From contig JAAHIC010000267.1 in the NCBI GenBank assembly GCA_010671965.1, positions 1 through 6,471 on the forward strand: 6,471 bases of DNA, given 5' to 3'. Position 1 is the first letter of the stretch; every line of letters begins with the position of its first letter. Below are positions 1 through 6,284 of the stretch, in pieces. The translations under genes and the position numbers were made by a program. The notes beneath the pieces are model-generated. The model did not search any database. It worked only from the letters and a program-made list of their open reading frames with translations, and was not told where the DNA came from. The DNA is from Leptolyngbya sp. SIO4C5 (lineage in GTDB: Bacteria > Cyanobacteriota > Cyanobacteriia > Phormidesmidales > Phormidesmidaceae).

Positions 1-2
1 CG

Positions 3-263
3 GCAGACGGGGGGGCGGAGAGTTGGTGGCTGGAGGGCGGCCGGGGGCGCTGCCGACCGAGCAGAGCGGCGCGGCTGCTGTGGGCCGGTGCGATCGCTGT
101 GCTTACCTTTGTTCTACGTAACTATTTCTATCAGCCGGACGCTGTTTTCTGGGCCTTGTTTATTGTTTCTCCTAGCACATGGCTGCTGGATCGCCTGTGG
201 AGCGCTCAGCGGTTTGAATGGCAGGCAGGGACACGATCAGCCGCTCTGCTGGAGGGAAATTAA
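3..263 (+). CDS. C-terminal end of an unrecognised membrane protein (partial, enters from left edge)
   Basis: The reading frame starting at base 3 is open from the window edge to a TAA at 261-263, giving 86 residues of a C-terminus. After a Gly/Arg-rich stretch (about residues 1-26) there are two hydrophobic segments. One is around LLWAGAIAVLTFVL (about residues 27-40) and the other around AVFWALFIVSPSTWLL (about residues 49-64). They are separated by a short polar loop, RNYFYQPD. The tail is hydrophilic and contains WSAQRFEWQAG. The aromatic-rich helices and charged loops look like a real membrane protein rather than random translation. I do not recognise the family. The overlapping frame 1 also stays open, but it gives a Cys/Ser-rich, unconvincing protein that runs into the next gene. 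The stop lies 53 bp before the DUF2330 start, so the two genes could share a transcript. No terminator is visible between them. Confidence 0.5.
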   Translation, partial: ADGGAESWWLEGGRGRCRPSRAARLLWAGAIAVLTFVLRNYFYQPDAVFWALFIVSPSTWLLDRLWSAQRFEWQAGTRSAALLEGN

Positions 264-316
264 GACGAGTAGCAGGTTGCAAGTAAGTAGGAAGTTTTGC
301 AGTGGGAGTTGGAGTT

Positions 317-1654
317 ATGAATCGCTGGCGTTCTCTTTTTCTAAGCTTAGCGGCGATCGCTTTTTTTCTGGGGTTGGCGCCGAGTGCCTGGGCCTTTTGC
401 GGCTTTTACGTCGCCAAAGCCGACACTAGCCTCTATAACCAAGCCTCACAGGTGATTATTGCCCGCGATGGCGATCGCACGGTACTGACGATGGCGAATG
501 ACTATCAGGGAGAGGTAACTGATTTTGCCATGGTGGTTCCTGTCCCCACCGTATTGGCAGAAGAACAGGTAAACGTGGGTGAGCCAGCAATTGTGGAGCG
601 ATTAGACGCCTTCAGCGCCCCACGCCTAGTGGAGTATTTTGACCCCGACCCCTGCCGCCCGCCGCTGGTTTATGCGCCTGCTGCGGATGCCCTGCTGCAG
701 CGAGCCGACACTGCTGTCGCAGAGCAGGCAGAGGATGAGGTACTAGGGGTGACGGTTGAGTCGAGCTTTACGGTCGGTGAGTACGACATTGTGATTCTCA
801 GCGCCCGCGAGTCGGACGGGCTAGAAACCTGGCTGCGTCAAAACAACTATCGCATTCCCCCCGGTGCCAGCGAGCTGCTGCGGCCCTATATTCGCCAGGG
901 GATGAAGTTTTTTGTAGCTAAGGTGAACTTAGAAGAGTTCGATCGCGCTGGCTTTCAGTCGCTGCGCCCGCTGCAAATGGCGTACGAGTCGCCCCGCTTC
1001 ATGTTGCCAATTCGCTTAGGCATGATTAACGCTCAGGCCGCGCAGGACTTAGTGGTTTATATCATCACGCCGGAGGGGCAGGCGGAACTGACCAACTATC
1101 GCACCGTGAATGTGCCTTCTAATGCCGAAATTCCGGTGTTTGTTAAAGAAGAGTTTGGCGACTTTTATCAGGCGATGTTCCAGACGGCCTATGAGCGAGA
1201 GGGCCGCAACGTAGCGTTTTTAGAATATGCCTGGAACATGGCGGGCTGTGATCCCTGTGCGGCAGATCCGCTGTCCCCGGAGGAACTGCGTCAAGCGGGT
1301 GTTTTTTGGCTGAGCCAGCCGAGCGATCGCTTTCGCCCTGGCCCCACGAGCCGCGCTTTTGTGACCCGGCTGCATGTCCGCTACACCCGCGACAAGTTTC
1401 CCGAAGATCTGATCTTTCAGTCCACCTCAAACCAGCAGTTTTTCCAAGGACGCTACATCCTGCGTCATCCCTACACGGGCGAGATGGACTGCCCGGCTGG
1501 GGAAGCCTATCAGCGATCGCTGCCGGAGCGTTTTGAGCAGGAAGCGCAAACTCTAGCGCGGCTGACGGGATGGGACATCAGCGAGATTCGGGCCAAACTG
1601 CCCGAAGCCACTGCGATCGCTCCAGAACCCTGGTGGCGGCGGCTGTGGGATTAG
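317..1654 (+). CDS. DUF2330 domain-containing secreted protein
   Basis: This 445-residue protein begins with a clear signal peptide: basic MNRWR, a hydrophobic core of about 15 residues, then APSAWA with likely cleavage after residue 26. The mature protein begins FCGFYVAKAD and continues through TVLTMANDYQG to DFAMVVPVPTVL, the conserved opening I associate with DUF2330. The function of that family is not known. It has five cysteines (C28, C113, C311, C314, C392). C311 and C314 form a CxxC pair (GCDPC), so disulfides or metal binding outside the cytoplasm are possible, though this is inference. The motif after the signal peptide lacks a lipobox, so it is probably soluble and periplasmic rather than a lipoprotein. 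I chose ATG 317 over GTG 302, which would add five residues. The G-rich GGGAGTTGGAG at 304-314 sits before the ATG as a ribosome site, and the signal peptide is then of normal length. The chain ends in a Trp/Arg-rich PWWRRLWD. Confidence 0.85.
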   Translation: MNRWRSLFLSLAAIAFFLGLAPSAWAFCGFYVAKADTSLYNQASQVIIARDGDRTVLTMANDYQGEVTDFAMVVPVPTVLAEEQVNVGEPAIVERLDAFSAPRLVEYFDPDPCRPPLVYAPAADALLQRADTAVAEQAEDEVLGVTVESSFTVGEYDIVILSARESDGLETWLRQNNYRIPPGASELLRPYIRQGMKFFVAKVNLEEFDRAGFQSLRPLQMAYESPRFMLPIRLGMINAQAAQDLVVYIITPEGQAELTNYRTVNVPSNAEIPVFVKEEFGDFYQAMFQTAYEREGRNVAFLEYAWNMAGCDPCAADPLSPEELRQAGVFWLSQPSDRFRPGPTSRAFVTRLHVRYTRDKFPEDLIFQSTSNQQFFQGRYILRHPYTGEMDCPAGEAYQRSLPERFEQEAQTLARLTGWDISEIRAKLPEATAIAPEPWWRRLWD

Positions 1655-1889
1655 TCCCATCGGGGGGGATAGGCGAATTTAGCCCAGTCAGGGCACAATG
1701 GGCAAGCATAATTGCCCAGTTTCTCCTGAATTAGGAGAGCCAGCCCTGAATCAAGTAGCGAGGCATTGCACAGGTTTCAATGAAGTGCGACACTAGCCTG
1801 ACTGGCCAAATTTGCGTATCCCCTGGCACCGATTTAACGGTCACACCGTCATTGCAGTTGCGTCTAGCAATTGAGGAGAGAGAGGCAGT
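1655..1889 (+). other. Intergenic region with a cluster of three small inverted repeats, leading to amiC
   Basis: No gene is visible in these 235 bases. Three inverted repeats lie close together. The first is GCCC/GGGC (1682-1685 and 1691-1694, 5-base loop). The second is TGGGCAA/TTGCCCA (1699-1705 and 1712-1718, 6-base loop). The third is TCTCCT/AGGAGA (1722-1727 and 1733-1738, 5-base loop). The second is followed by GTTTCTCC, which could act as a weak terminator for the DUF2330 gene, but there is no proper T-tract. A separate element, ACGGT-CAC-ACCGT, lies at 1837-1849, about 40 bases before the amiC start, and could be an operator or leader hairpin. I could not place a convincing -35/-10 pair. 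The amiC promoter is presumably here because of the gap size. Confidence 0.5.
1873..1885 (+). promoter_or_regulatory. Purine-rich ribosome binding site that supports the TTG start of amiC
   Basis: GAGGAGAGAGAGG is a strong Shine-Dalgarno-like run ending 4 bases before the TTG at 1890; its GAGGAG core is 11 bases upstream. An in-frame TGA lies at 1872-1874 and no ATG or GTG lies between it and the signal peptide. This run and the TTG therefore decide the start. Confidence 0.65.
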
Positions 1890-3428
1890 TTGCGATTTAA
1901 TTGGCTAATACCGAGCGCTCTAGGAGCTGCTAGCGCACTCGTCGTTACCCTTCCCGCTGAGGCAGCTCGGTTACAGTACTGGCGCTTTGATGCCCGCGAG
2001 AATCAGCTAGTCTTTACAACCGACGTTGGTGTTCAACCGCGTGCCCAGCTCATCTTTAATCCCACCCGGATAGTAATCGATTTGCCCAATACGGTTTTAG
2101 GCAGTCCCACGTCTCGCCAGCCGGTCGGCGGGGCTATCCGCGAAGTCCGGGCCGGACAGTTCAACGAGCAAACCGCCCGCTTGGTAATTGAGCTGGATGC
2201 AGGCTATACGGTCGATCCGCAGCAGGTACAGGTGCGGGGACAGCGGGCTAATCAGTGGGTGGTGCAGCTACCGACGCCGGAGCGAGTCGCCGCGCAGGCG
2301 TCACCGCCGCCAGCGACGGCGGCGGGGCCTTCGCCCAATACCGTCAGCGGTCAGCCAGCAGCCGGAGCGGCGACTCGACTAGAATCGGTGACTGCGACTC
2401 CGGATGGCTTCTTTGTGCGGACCCGCGGACAGGTACCAGATATTCAGGTGCAGCGCAGCGGACGGCGCGATGACCGTCAAATTACGATTGACCTGCCCAA
2501 TACGGCGATCGCCGCCAGTCTCTCGGCTCAAGACCTGCCCAACAATCGCTACAGTATCCGTAGCTGGCAGATTACCCAGCAGCAGACCTCGCCGCCGAGC
2601 GCTCAGATCACCTTAGATTTAGCTGCTGGCAGCCCCGACTGGCAAATCAATACGACTAATCTGGGCGGCATTATTATCGTGCCGCCTGCTGGGGTCTCGA
2701 TTAACTCAATTGGCGATCGCCCCGGCGCTTCCAACCCTTCATCGACTGCCAGCACTCAAACTGAACCCATCCCCGTGCCGCCGGCACCCCAGGCACCTGT
2801 TATTCCCCCTCGCCCCAACCCGCCTGCCATTCCTCCGACGGTGACACCGCCCGTTGTCAGCCCCCTACCCGCCCAGCAGGGGCGCGTTGTTATTACCCTT
2901 GATCCAGGACATGGAGGCCGCGATCCAGGGGCGGTGGGCCGCGGCGGTTTGCAAGAAAAGATGGTGATCTTCCCGATTTCGCTAAGAGTGCGAGAAATTT
3001 TGGAGCAAAACGGCGTCAGCGTAGTGATGACCCGCGAACAGGATGTGACACTAGATCTAGAACCCAGGGTGCAAATTGCAGAGCGGGCTGATGCGGACTT
3101 GTTTGTCAGCATTCACGCCAATGCCATTAGCCTCAGCCGCCCGGAGGTAAACGGCACCGAAACCTATTACTATTCTGATGCTGGACTACGTTTAGCCCGG
3201 ATCATGCACACCAGTATGCTGGCAGCGGGGGGCCTCAATGATCGGGGGGTGCGACAAGCCCGTTTCTACGTGATTCGCAATACCTCCATGCCTGCTGTCC
3301 TGCTAGAAGTTGGCTTTGTTACGGGTGCCCAAGATGCTCCTCTGCTGGCAGATCCCGGCTGGCGCGAGCGGATGGCCCAGGGAATTGCTGACGGTATTTT
3401 GCAATATGTGAATACCTATTTGCGCTAG
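1890..3428 (+). CDS. amiC: N-acetylmuramoyl-L-alanine amidase, AmiC type, with two AMIN-like domains
   Basis: This exported zinc amidase should cleave the bond between MurNAc and L-alanine in peptidoglycan. The 512-residue protein has a signal peptide (residues 1-25, ending LPAEA). An AMIN domain follows at about 27-130. A second AMIN-like domain lies at about 161-267, and both contain IDLPNT (L65-T68 and L202-T205). A Pro-rich linker (about 291-331) leads to an Amidase_3 catalytic domain (about 332-511). The zinc and catalytic residues are all visible: H341 in DPGHGG, E356 in GLQEK, H409 in SIHAN and E473 in LLEVGF. Only 64 residues separate H409 from E473, so there is no room for the autoinhibitory helix insertion of E. 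coli AmiB/AmiC. This is as I recall for the Nostoc amidases AmiC1/AmiC2, which drill septal pores for cell-cell communication. AMIN domains target such enzymes to the septum. Its role here could be daughter-cell separation or septal perforation; the sequence does not decide. The start is TTG. Confidence 0.93.
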   Translation: MRFNWLIPSALGAASALVVTLPAEAARLQYWRFDARENQLVFTTDVGVQPRAQLIFNPTRIVIDLPNTVLGSPTSRQPVGGAIREVRAGQFNEQTARLVIELDAGYTVDPQQVQVRGQRANQWVVQLPTPERVAAQASPPPATAAGPSPNTVSGQPAAGAATRLESVTATPDGFFVRTRGQVPDIQVQRSGRRDDRQITIDLPNTAIAASLSAQDLPNNRYSIRSWQITQQQTSPPSAQITLDLAAGSPDWQINTTNLGGIIIVPPAGVSINSIGDRPGASNPSSTASTQTEPIPVPPAPQAPVIPPRPNPPAIPPTVTPPVVSPLPAQQGRVVITLDPGHGGRDPGAVGRGGLQEKMVIFPISLRVREILEQNGVSVVMTREQDVTLDLEPRVQIAERADADLFVSIHANAISLSRPEVNGTETYYYSDAGLRLARIMHTSMLAAGGLNDRGVRQARFYVIRNTSMPAVLLEVGFVTGAQDAPLLADPGWRERMAQGIADGILQYVNTYLR

Positions 3429-3511
3429 CCCCGAGGCAAACCCGGATCATCTCGAAATTTCTGCTGTATAGTTTGGGGTTGTATCCCTTCTATGCTGCTG
3501 GAGACCTGTCT

Positions 3512-3817
3512 ATGCTGAAACAGTTAGTTCTGCGTGAAAGTGCTGCGGCTGTCCCCTCACAGCTCAGCCCCCTCCCCGCCGTCAGCGATGGTTGGAGTGC
3601 TGAAGTTCCGGCGATCGCCTTTATCCAGCCTACTCCTATGGCTAGTAACCTCTCTTTCCGGCCTGAGTCAGCGGTCATTGCCCAACAGTTTGATCAAGAT
3701 GTCTTAGGTGACTTTGGCAACGCTTTTAGCACTTTCTACCAGTCAGGCCAGATTTGGGCTTTGATCATCGGTATTGTCATCGGATATTTAATTCGCGGCA
3801 TGACAACCTATAACTAA
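3512..3817 (+). CDS. Small single-span membrane protein, unrecognised
   Basis: This 101-residue protein has a polar, Pro/Ser/Ala-rich N-terminal region (about residues 10-60). An acidic stretch, DQDVLGDFGNAF (61-72), precedes one hydrophobic helix at 81-94 (IWALIIGIVIGYLI) with a GxxxG spacing (G87, G91), the kind that can pack helices together. A short tail, RGMTTYN, follows. It has no N-terminal signal peptide and is built like a tail-anchored protein. I chose ATG 3512, which has GGAG at 3500-3503 with an 8-base spacer. The upstream TTG at 3473 would add 13 residues but has no convincing ribosome site. The gene lies 83 bp after amiC and 56 bp before argH on the same strand, and carries a HIP1 site (3611-3618), so it looks native to this genome. 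TATAGT at 3467-3472 may be a -10 box, but no good -35 is seen. I do not recognise the family; a link to amiC through the envelope is only suggested by position. Confidence 0.65.
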   Translation: MLKQLVLRESAAAVPSQLSPLPAVSDGWSAEVPAIAFIQPTPMASNLSFRPESAVIAQQFDQDVLGDFGNAFSTFYQSGQIWALIIGIVIGYLIRGMTTYN

Positions 3818-3828
3818 GTAAACAGGGC

Positions 3829-3854
3829 TGCTATATTCTGTGAGGTGGTTAACC
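3829..3854 (+). promoter_or_regulatory. Candidate argH promoter (extended -10) with adjacent palindrome
   Basis: TGCTATATT at 3829-3837 fits an extended -10 (TG-n-TATATT). It would start transcription near 3844, about 30 bases before the argH start. No -35 at normal spacing is evident; the nearest resemblance, ATGACA at 3800-3805, is 26 bases away. The perfect 8-bp palindrome GGTTAACC (3847-3854) lies just after the predicted start point, where a repressor could bind. Both the promoter and the operator role are inference. Confidence 0.4.
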
Positions 3855-3873
3855 GCTTAGGAATCTAGAGACC

Positions 3874-5268
3874 TTGAGTACATCCCCTTCTTCCTCAACT
3901 TGGAGCCAGCGATTTGAGTCGGCTTTACATCCTGAGATTGCTGAGTTCAATGCCAGCATTGGCTTTGACATCAACCTGATTGAATACGACATTGCTGGCT
4001 CCCAGGCCCATGCCAAAATGCTGGCTAAAACGGGCATCATTTCCGCTGCCGAGGGCCAGCAGCTTGTACAAGGGCTGGCTCAGGTCTTAGAGGAATATCG
4101 TCAGGGGCAGCTACAGCCAGGCGTTGACGATGAAGATGTCCATTTTGCGGTAGAGCATCGGCTAACCCAGATCGTAGGAGATGTGGGCAAAAAGCTGCAC
4201 ACGGCCCGCTCCCGCAACGATCAGGTGGGCACCGACACGCGGCTATACCTGCGATCGCAAATTCAGACAATTCGTACCCTCCTGAGAGAGTTTCAGCAAG
4301 CTCTGCTACAGCAGGCTCAGCAGCATGTTGAAACCTTAATTCCGGGCTATACCCACCTGCAGCGGGCACAGCCGTTAAGCTTAGCCCATCACCTGCTAGC
4401 CTATTTTGAAATGGCCCAGCGAGACTGGGAACGCCTAGGCGATATTTTAAAGCGGGTGAATATTTCCCCCCTGGGCTGTGGCGCTTTAGCTGGGACCACC
4501 TTTCCCATCGATCGCCACTACACGGCTGAGCTTTTAGGCTTCGATCGCCCCTACAGCAACAGTCTTGATGGCGTCAGCGATCGCGACTTTGCCATCGAGT
4601 TTGCCTGTGGTGCCAGCCTGATTGTGCTACACCTGACCCGCCTATCTGAAGAAATTATTCTTTGGGCCTCAGAAGAGTTTCGCTTTGTCACCCTCAAAGA
4701 TAGCTGCTCTACAGGGTCCAGCATTATGCCCCAGAAGAAAAACCCCGATGTACCGGAGCTGGTGCGGGGTAAAGCCGGGCGGGTTTTTGGGCATTTGCAG
4801 GGGCTGCTGGTGATGATGAAGGGACTCCCTTTGGCCTATAACAAAGACCTGCAGGAAGATAAGGAAGCTCTGTTTGATACCGTCAAGACGACGCAAACTT
4901 GTCTGCGAGCCATGACGATCCTGTTGCAGGAAGGACTGGAGTTTCGGCCCCAGCGGCTAACCCAGGCCGTTGCTGAAGACTTTTCTAATGCGACGGACGT
5001 GGCTGACTATCTAGCGGGCAAAGGCGTTCCTTTCCGCGAGGCTTACAACCTGGTGGGCAAAGTGGTGAAAACGTCGCTGGCGGCTGGCAAGCTTTTGAAA
5101 GATCTGACCCTGGAAGAGTGGCAGACCCTCCATCCGGCTTTTGAGGCAGATATCTACGAGGCGATCGCGCCCCATCAGGTCGTCGCGGCTCGCAATAGCT
5201 ATGGCGGCACTGGCTTCGAGCAGGTGCGGCAAGCGATCGCAGCGGCAGCGGCTAAAATGCAGTCATGA
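3874..5268 (+). CDS. argH: Argininosuccinate lyase
   Basis: This cytoplasmic enzyme splits argininosuccinate into arginine and fumarate, the last step of arginine synthesis. At 464 residues it has the normal length for the aspartase/fumarase superfamily. The N-terminus [24 protein letters not shown] is typical of ArgH. The substrate-binding motif is SRNDQ (S113-Q117). The T160-H161 pair sits in [10 protein letters not shown]. The family signature [12 protein letters not shown] starts at G281; by comparison with fumarase and delta-crystallin, S282 is the catalytic base, with K288 and N290 in the same mobile loop. No key residue is missing. The start is TTG 3874: an in-frame TAA lies at 3850-3852, there is no ATG or GTG between, and the first internal Met is residue 49, beyond the conserved N-terminus. 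The ribosome site is weak (AGGA at 3859-3862). A hairpin terminator follows the gene. Confidence 0.97.
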   Translation: MSTSPSSSTWSQRFESALHPEIAEFNASIGFDINLIEYDIAGSQAHAKMLAKTGIISAAEGQQLVQGLAQVLEEYRQGQLQPGVDDEDVHFAVEHRLTQIVGDVGKKLHTARSRNDQVGTDTRLYLRSQIQTIRTLLREFQQALLQQAQQHVETLIPGYTHLQRAQPLSLAHHLLAYFEMAQRDWERLGDILKRVNISPLGCGALAGTTFPIDRHYTAELLGFDRPYSNSLDGVSDRDFAIEFACGASLIVLHLTRLSEEIILWASEEFRFVTLKDSCSTGSSIMPQKKNPDVPELVRGKAGRVFGHLQGLLVMMKGLPLAYNKDLQEDKEALFDTVKTTQTCLRAMTILLQEGLEFRPQRLTQAVAEDFSNATDVADYLAGKGVPFREAYNLVGKVVKTSLAAGKLLKDLTLEEWQTLHPAFEADIYEAIAPHQVVAARNSYGGTGFEQVRQAIAAAAAKMQS

Positions 5269-5337
5269 GCCTGGTTAGACAAACTAGGCGCTGATTTAGT
5301 CGAAAGACGCGGATCCCGCCGTTTCACCTCTTGACAC

Positions 5338-5375
5338 GATGAGGACGGTGCTACGAACACCGTCCTCATCTGGTT
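5338..5375 (+). terminator. Rho-independent-type terminator after argH
   Basis: A perfect 13-bp stem pairs GATGAGGACGGTG (5338-5350) with CACCGTCCTCATC (5358-5370) around the 7-base loop CTACGAA, followed by TGGTTTT. The T-run is short, but the stem is long and GC-rich. It lies 70 bp past the argH stop and 57 bp before the end of the convergent DoxX gene. It most likely ends argH transcription. On the minus strand no T-run follows the stem, so two-way action is less certain. Confidence 0.8.
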
Positions 5376-5431
5376 TTAGCTGAGCAGACTCAAGCCTGAA
5401 ACTACTCAGAATCGAGCGTAAATGCGCTTTA

Positions 5432-5986
5432 CTAAGCAGCCGTATCGGCAGTCTCTGGTTCGGTGCTGGCCTGATAAGCGCTCTCTAAACGCATGATCTG
5501 CTTCGCGCGGGCGGAGAGGGCCGAGGTGTCTAACCAGTTGGCTAGCAGCGCATCAACGGAGAACAGACCTGCGCCGTTGACAAAGAAGAACAGAAAGGAA
5601 GCTGCGTAGATGGCAGAGAGTTCCAGATAGGGCAAGCTGAGACCTGCCACTGAGACGTGGTGGTACATCGCCACGCACATGGTAGAGAAGAGTCCCAAAG
5701 CCGCTGGGCGAGTGAGAAAACCAAACGCAACTAAAGGTGCGCCAATGAGTTCAGTGAAGGCGGCAACGTAGCTGAGAAAGATGGGAAACGGTAGGCCAAG
5801 ATAGGCCACATAAGCCTGAGCGAAGCTTTCGATATTGGCCAGTTTGTCCTGACCGTTGTGAACCATGACAACGCCGATGACGACCCGTAGGATAGCCCAA
5901 GTCGTTTGGTTCCAGAAGTTGGGGCTGACGTTGGGCTTAAAGACGCGAGTTGCTAAAGAGGTAATAGACATAAGTGAGGAGTGCAT
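5432..5986 (-). CDS. DoxX family membrane protein
   Basis: This 184-residue membrane protein has the DoxX layout of four hydrophobic segments at about residues 30-43, 68-90, 94-112 and 122-140. The first ends in VHNGQDKL (H43-L49), matching the conserved HG-x-x-K region of DoxX proteins. FTELIGAPLVAFGFLTRPAA (from F77) is the conserved second-helix region, including the Glu and the Gly-Phe-x-Thr-Arg turn. The last 40 or so residues form a charged cytoplasmic-type tail. DoxX proteins are inner-membrane proteins; some relatives work with thioredoxin-like or superoxide-handling partners, but no partner gene is next to this one. Start choice is open: the ATG at 5986 and another 15 bases inside (5971) both lack a Shine-Dalgarno sequence; the second would give 179 residues. 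The gene is convergent with argH. It contains no HIP1 site, and the whole stretch 5241-6261 lacks one. Confidence 0.88.
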   Translation of the reverse strand: MHSSLMSITSLATRVFKPNVSPNFWNQTTWAILRVVIGVVMVHNGQDKLANIESFAQAYVAYLGLPFPIFLSYVAAFTELIGAPLVAFGFLTRPAALGLFSTMCVAMYHHVSVAGLSLPYLELSAIYAASFLFFFVNGAGLFSVDALLANWLDTSALSARAKQIMRLESAYQASTEPETADTAA

Positions 5987-6019
5987 GAGAGTGGCTTCAT
6001 ATATATTAATAATCTTAAC

Positions 6020-6059
6020 GAGAATATTAAGGAAAGTAAATGGGGTGGCTAATATTCTC
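6020..6059. promoter_or_regulatory. Spaced 10-bp inverted repeat in the AT-rich region upstream of doxX (possible operator)
   Basis: GAGAATATTA (6020-6029) and TAATATTCTC (6050-6059) are perfect inverted copies separated by 20 bases, with centres 30 bp apart, close to three DNA turns. They lie 34-73 bp upstream of the first doxX ATG, next to the AT-rich stretch ATATATTAAT at 6001-6010. That stretch could hold the minus-strand -10, but I could not fix a -35. A dimeric or cooperatively binding regulator of doxX is a reasonable reading, though not proven. A cruciform with a 20-base loop is the alternative. Confidence 0.4.
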
Positions 6060-6147
6060 TGTCCATAGGAATATCTGTCAGATGCGGTTTTTGCTCTCGC
6101 TCAGTCCAAAGCAGCAGGTCGGTATCAACCACGGCTGGTTTAGCCAT
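6049..6147 (-). CDS. Possible small ORF of 32 codons upstream of doxX
   Basis: On the minus strand an ATG at 6147 opens a frame that ends in TAG at 6049-6051. It begins MAKPAVVDTDLLLWTERE and ends DIPMDREY. The composition is protein-like: acidic and leucine-rich, with ordinary codons such as CTG, GAG, GAC and ACC. There is no clear Shine-Dalgarno sequence (AAAAG precedes GTG ATG). The frame stays open upstream of the ATG for about 20 further codons until a TAA, so it could also be the remnant of a longer gene. The stop lies 62 bp before the doxX start, on the same strand, and overlaps the right arm of the inverted repeat. I do not recognise it. It could be a real small protein, a leader peptide, a remnant or chance. 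Confidence 0.22.
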   Translation of the reverse strand: MAKPAVVDTDLLLWTEREQKPHLTDIPMDREY

Positions 6148-6284
6148 CACTTTTGATAGACAGCCTGATTTGACGAGCTGGGGTATACACTGGATCGGGA
6201 AAAGTTGGCATCCGGATTAGCGGGCTAATAGGGCTGCTTTTCTGGCTAAGACGTTATTGCGGCGATCGCTCGTCATTTCTACCT

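Larger units (their letters stand above)
90..6269. repeat. HIP1 palindromes GCGATCGC, 14 copies dispersed
   Basis: Copies start at 90, 353, 471, 1323, 1513, 1613, 2505, 2713, 3611, 4251, 4577, 5161, 5233 and 6262. At chance an 8-mer would appear about once per 65 kb, so this is massive enrichment, the known hallmark of many cyanobacterial genomes. Most copies are inside coding regions. The longest gap (5241-6261) covers the end of argH, the DoxX gene and most of the divergent control region; gaps of nearly 900 bp also occur around 1621-2504 and 2721-3610. Confidence 0.95.

Noticed and set aside
88..429. 113-residue plus-strand ORF across the left gene and the start of DUF2330
   Set aside because: It is rich in Cys, Ser and Arg, overlaps the DUF2330 signal peptide in another frame, and is a worse protein than the membrane-protein frame ending at 263.
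1143..1430. 95-residue minus-strand ORF inside the DUF2330 gene
   Set aside because: Low-complexity Ser/Arg/His-rich translation antisense to conserved coding sequence; no ribosome site or family resemblance.
2083..2505. 12-base direct repeat TGCCCAATACGG (2083-2094 and 2494-2505)
   Set aside because: Explained by the shared LPNT motif of the two AMIN-like domains, not by a mobile or regulatory element.
2756..3112. 118-residue minus-strand ORF inside amiC
   Set aside because: Its Gly-rich end is simply the antisense of the proline-rich linker; it overlaps the catalytic domain.
4037..4369. 110-residue minus-strand ORF inside argH
   Set aside because: Antisense to the conserved active-site region of argH; Ala/Cys/Pro-rich with no recognisable domain.
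5972..5982. Minus-strand ACTCCTCACTT, similar to the conserved single-stranded motif of the cyanobacterial small RNA Yfr1
   Set aside because: Only 9 of 11 bases match the motif as I recall it, and the flanking stem-loops and terminator of Yfr1 are absent; it falls between the two possible doxX start codons.
5985..6068. 27-codon plus-strand ORF with GAGGAG just upstream, hydrophobic product
   Set aside because: The Shine-Dalgarno-like site is only 3 bases from the ATG, and the AT-rich leader naturally yields Ile/Leu codons; it is antisense to the doxX leader. Worth remembering only if transcripts appear there.
6082..6156. 24-codon plus-strand ORF antisense to the candidate small ORF
   Set aside because: Very short, no ribosome site, no protein-like pattern.
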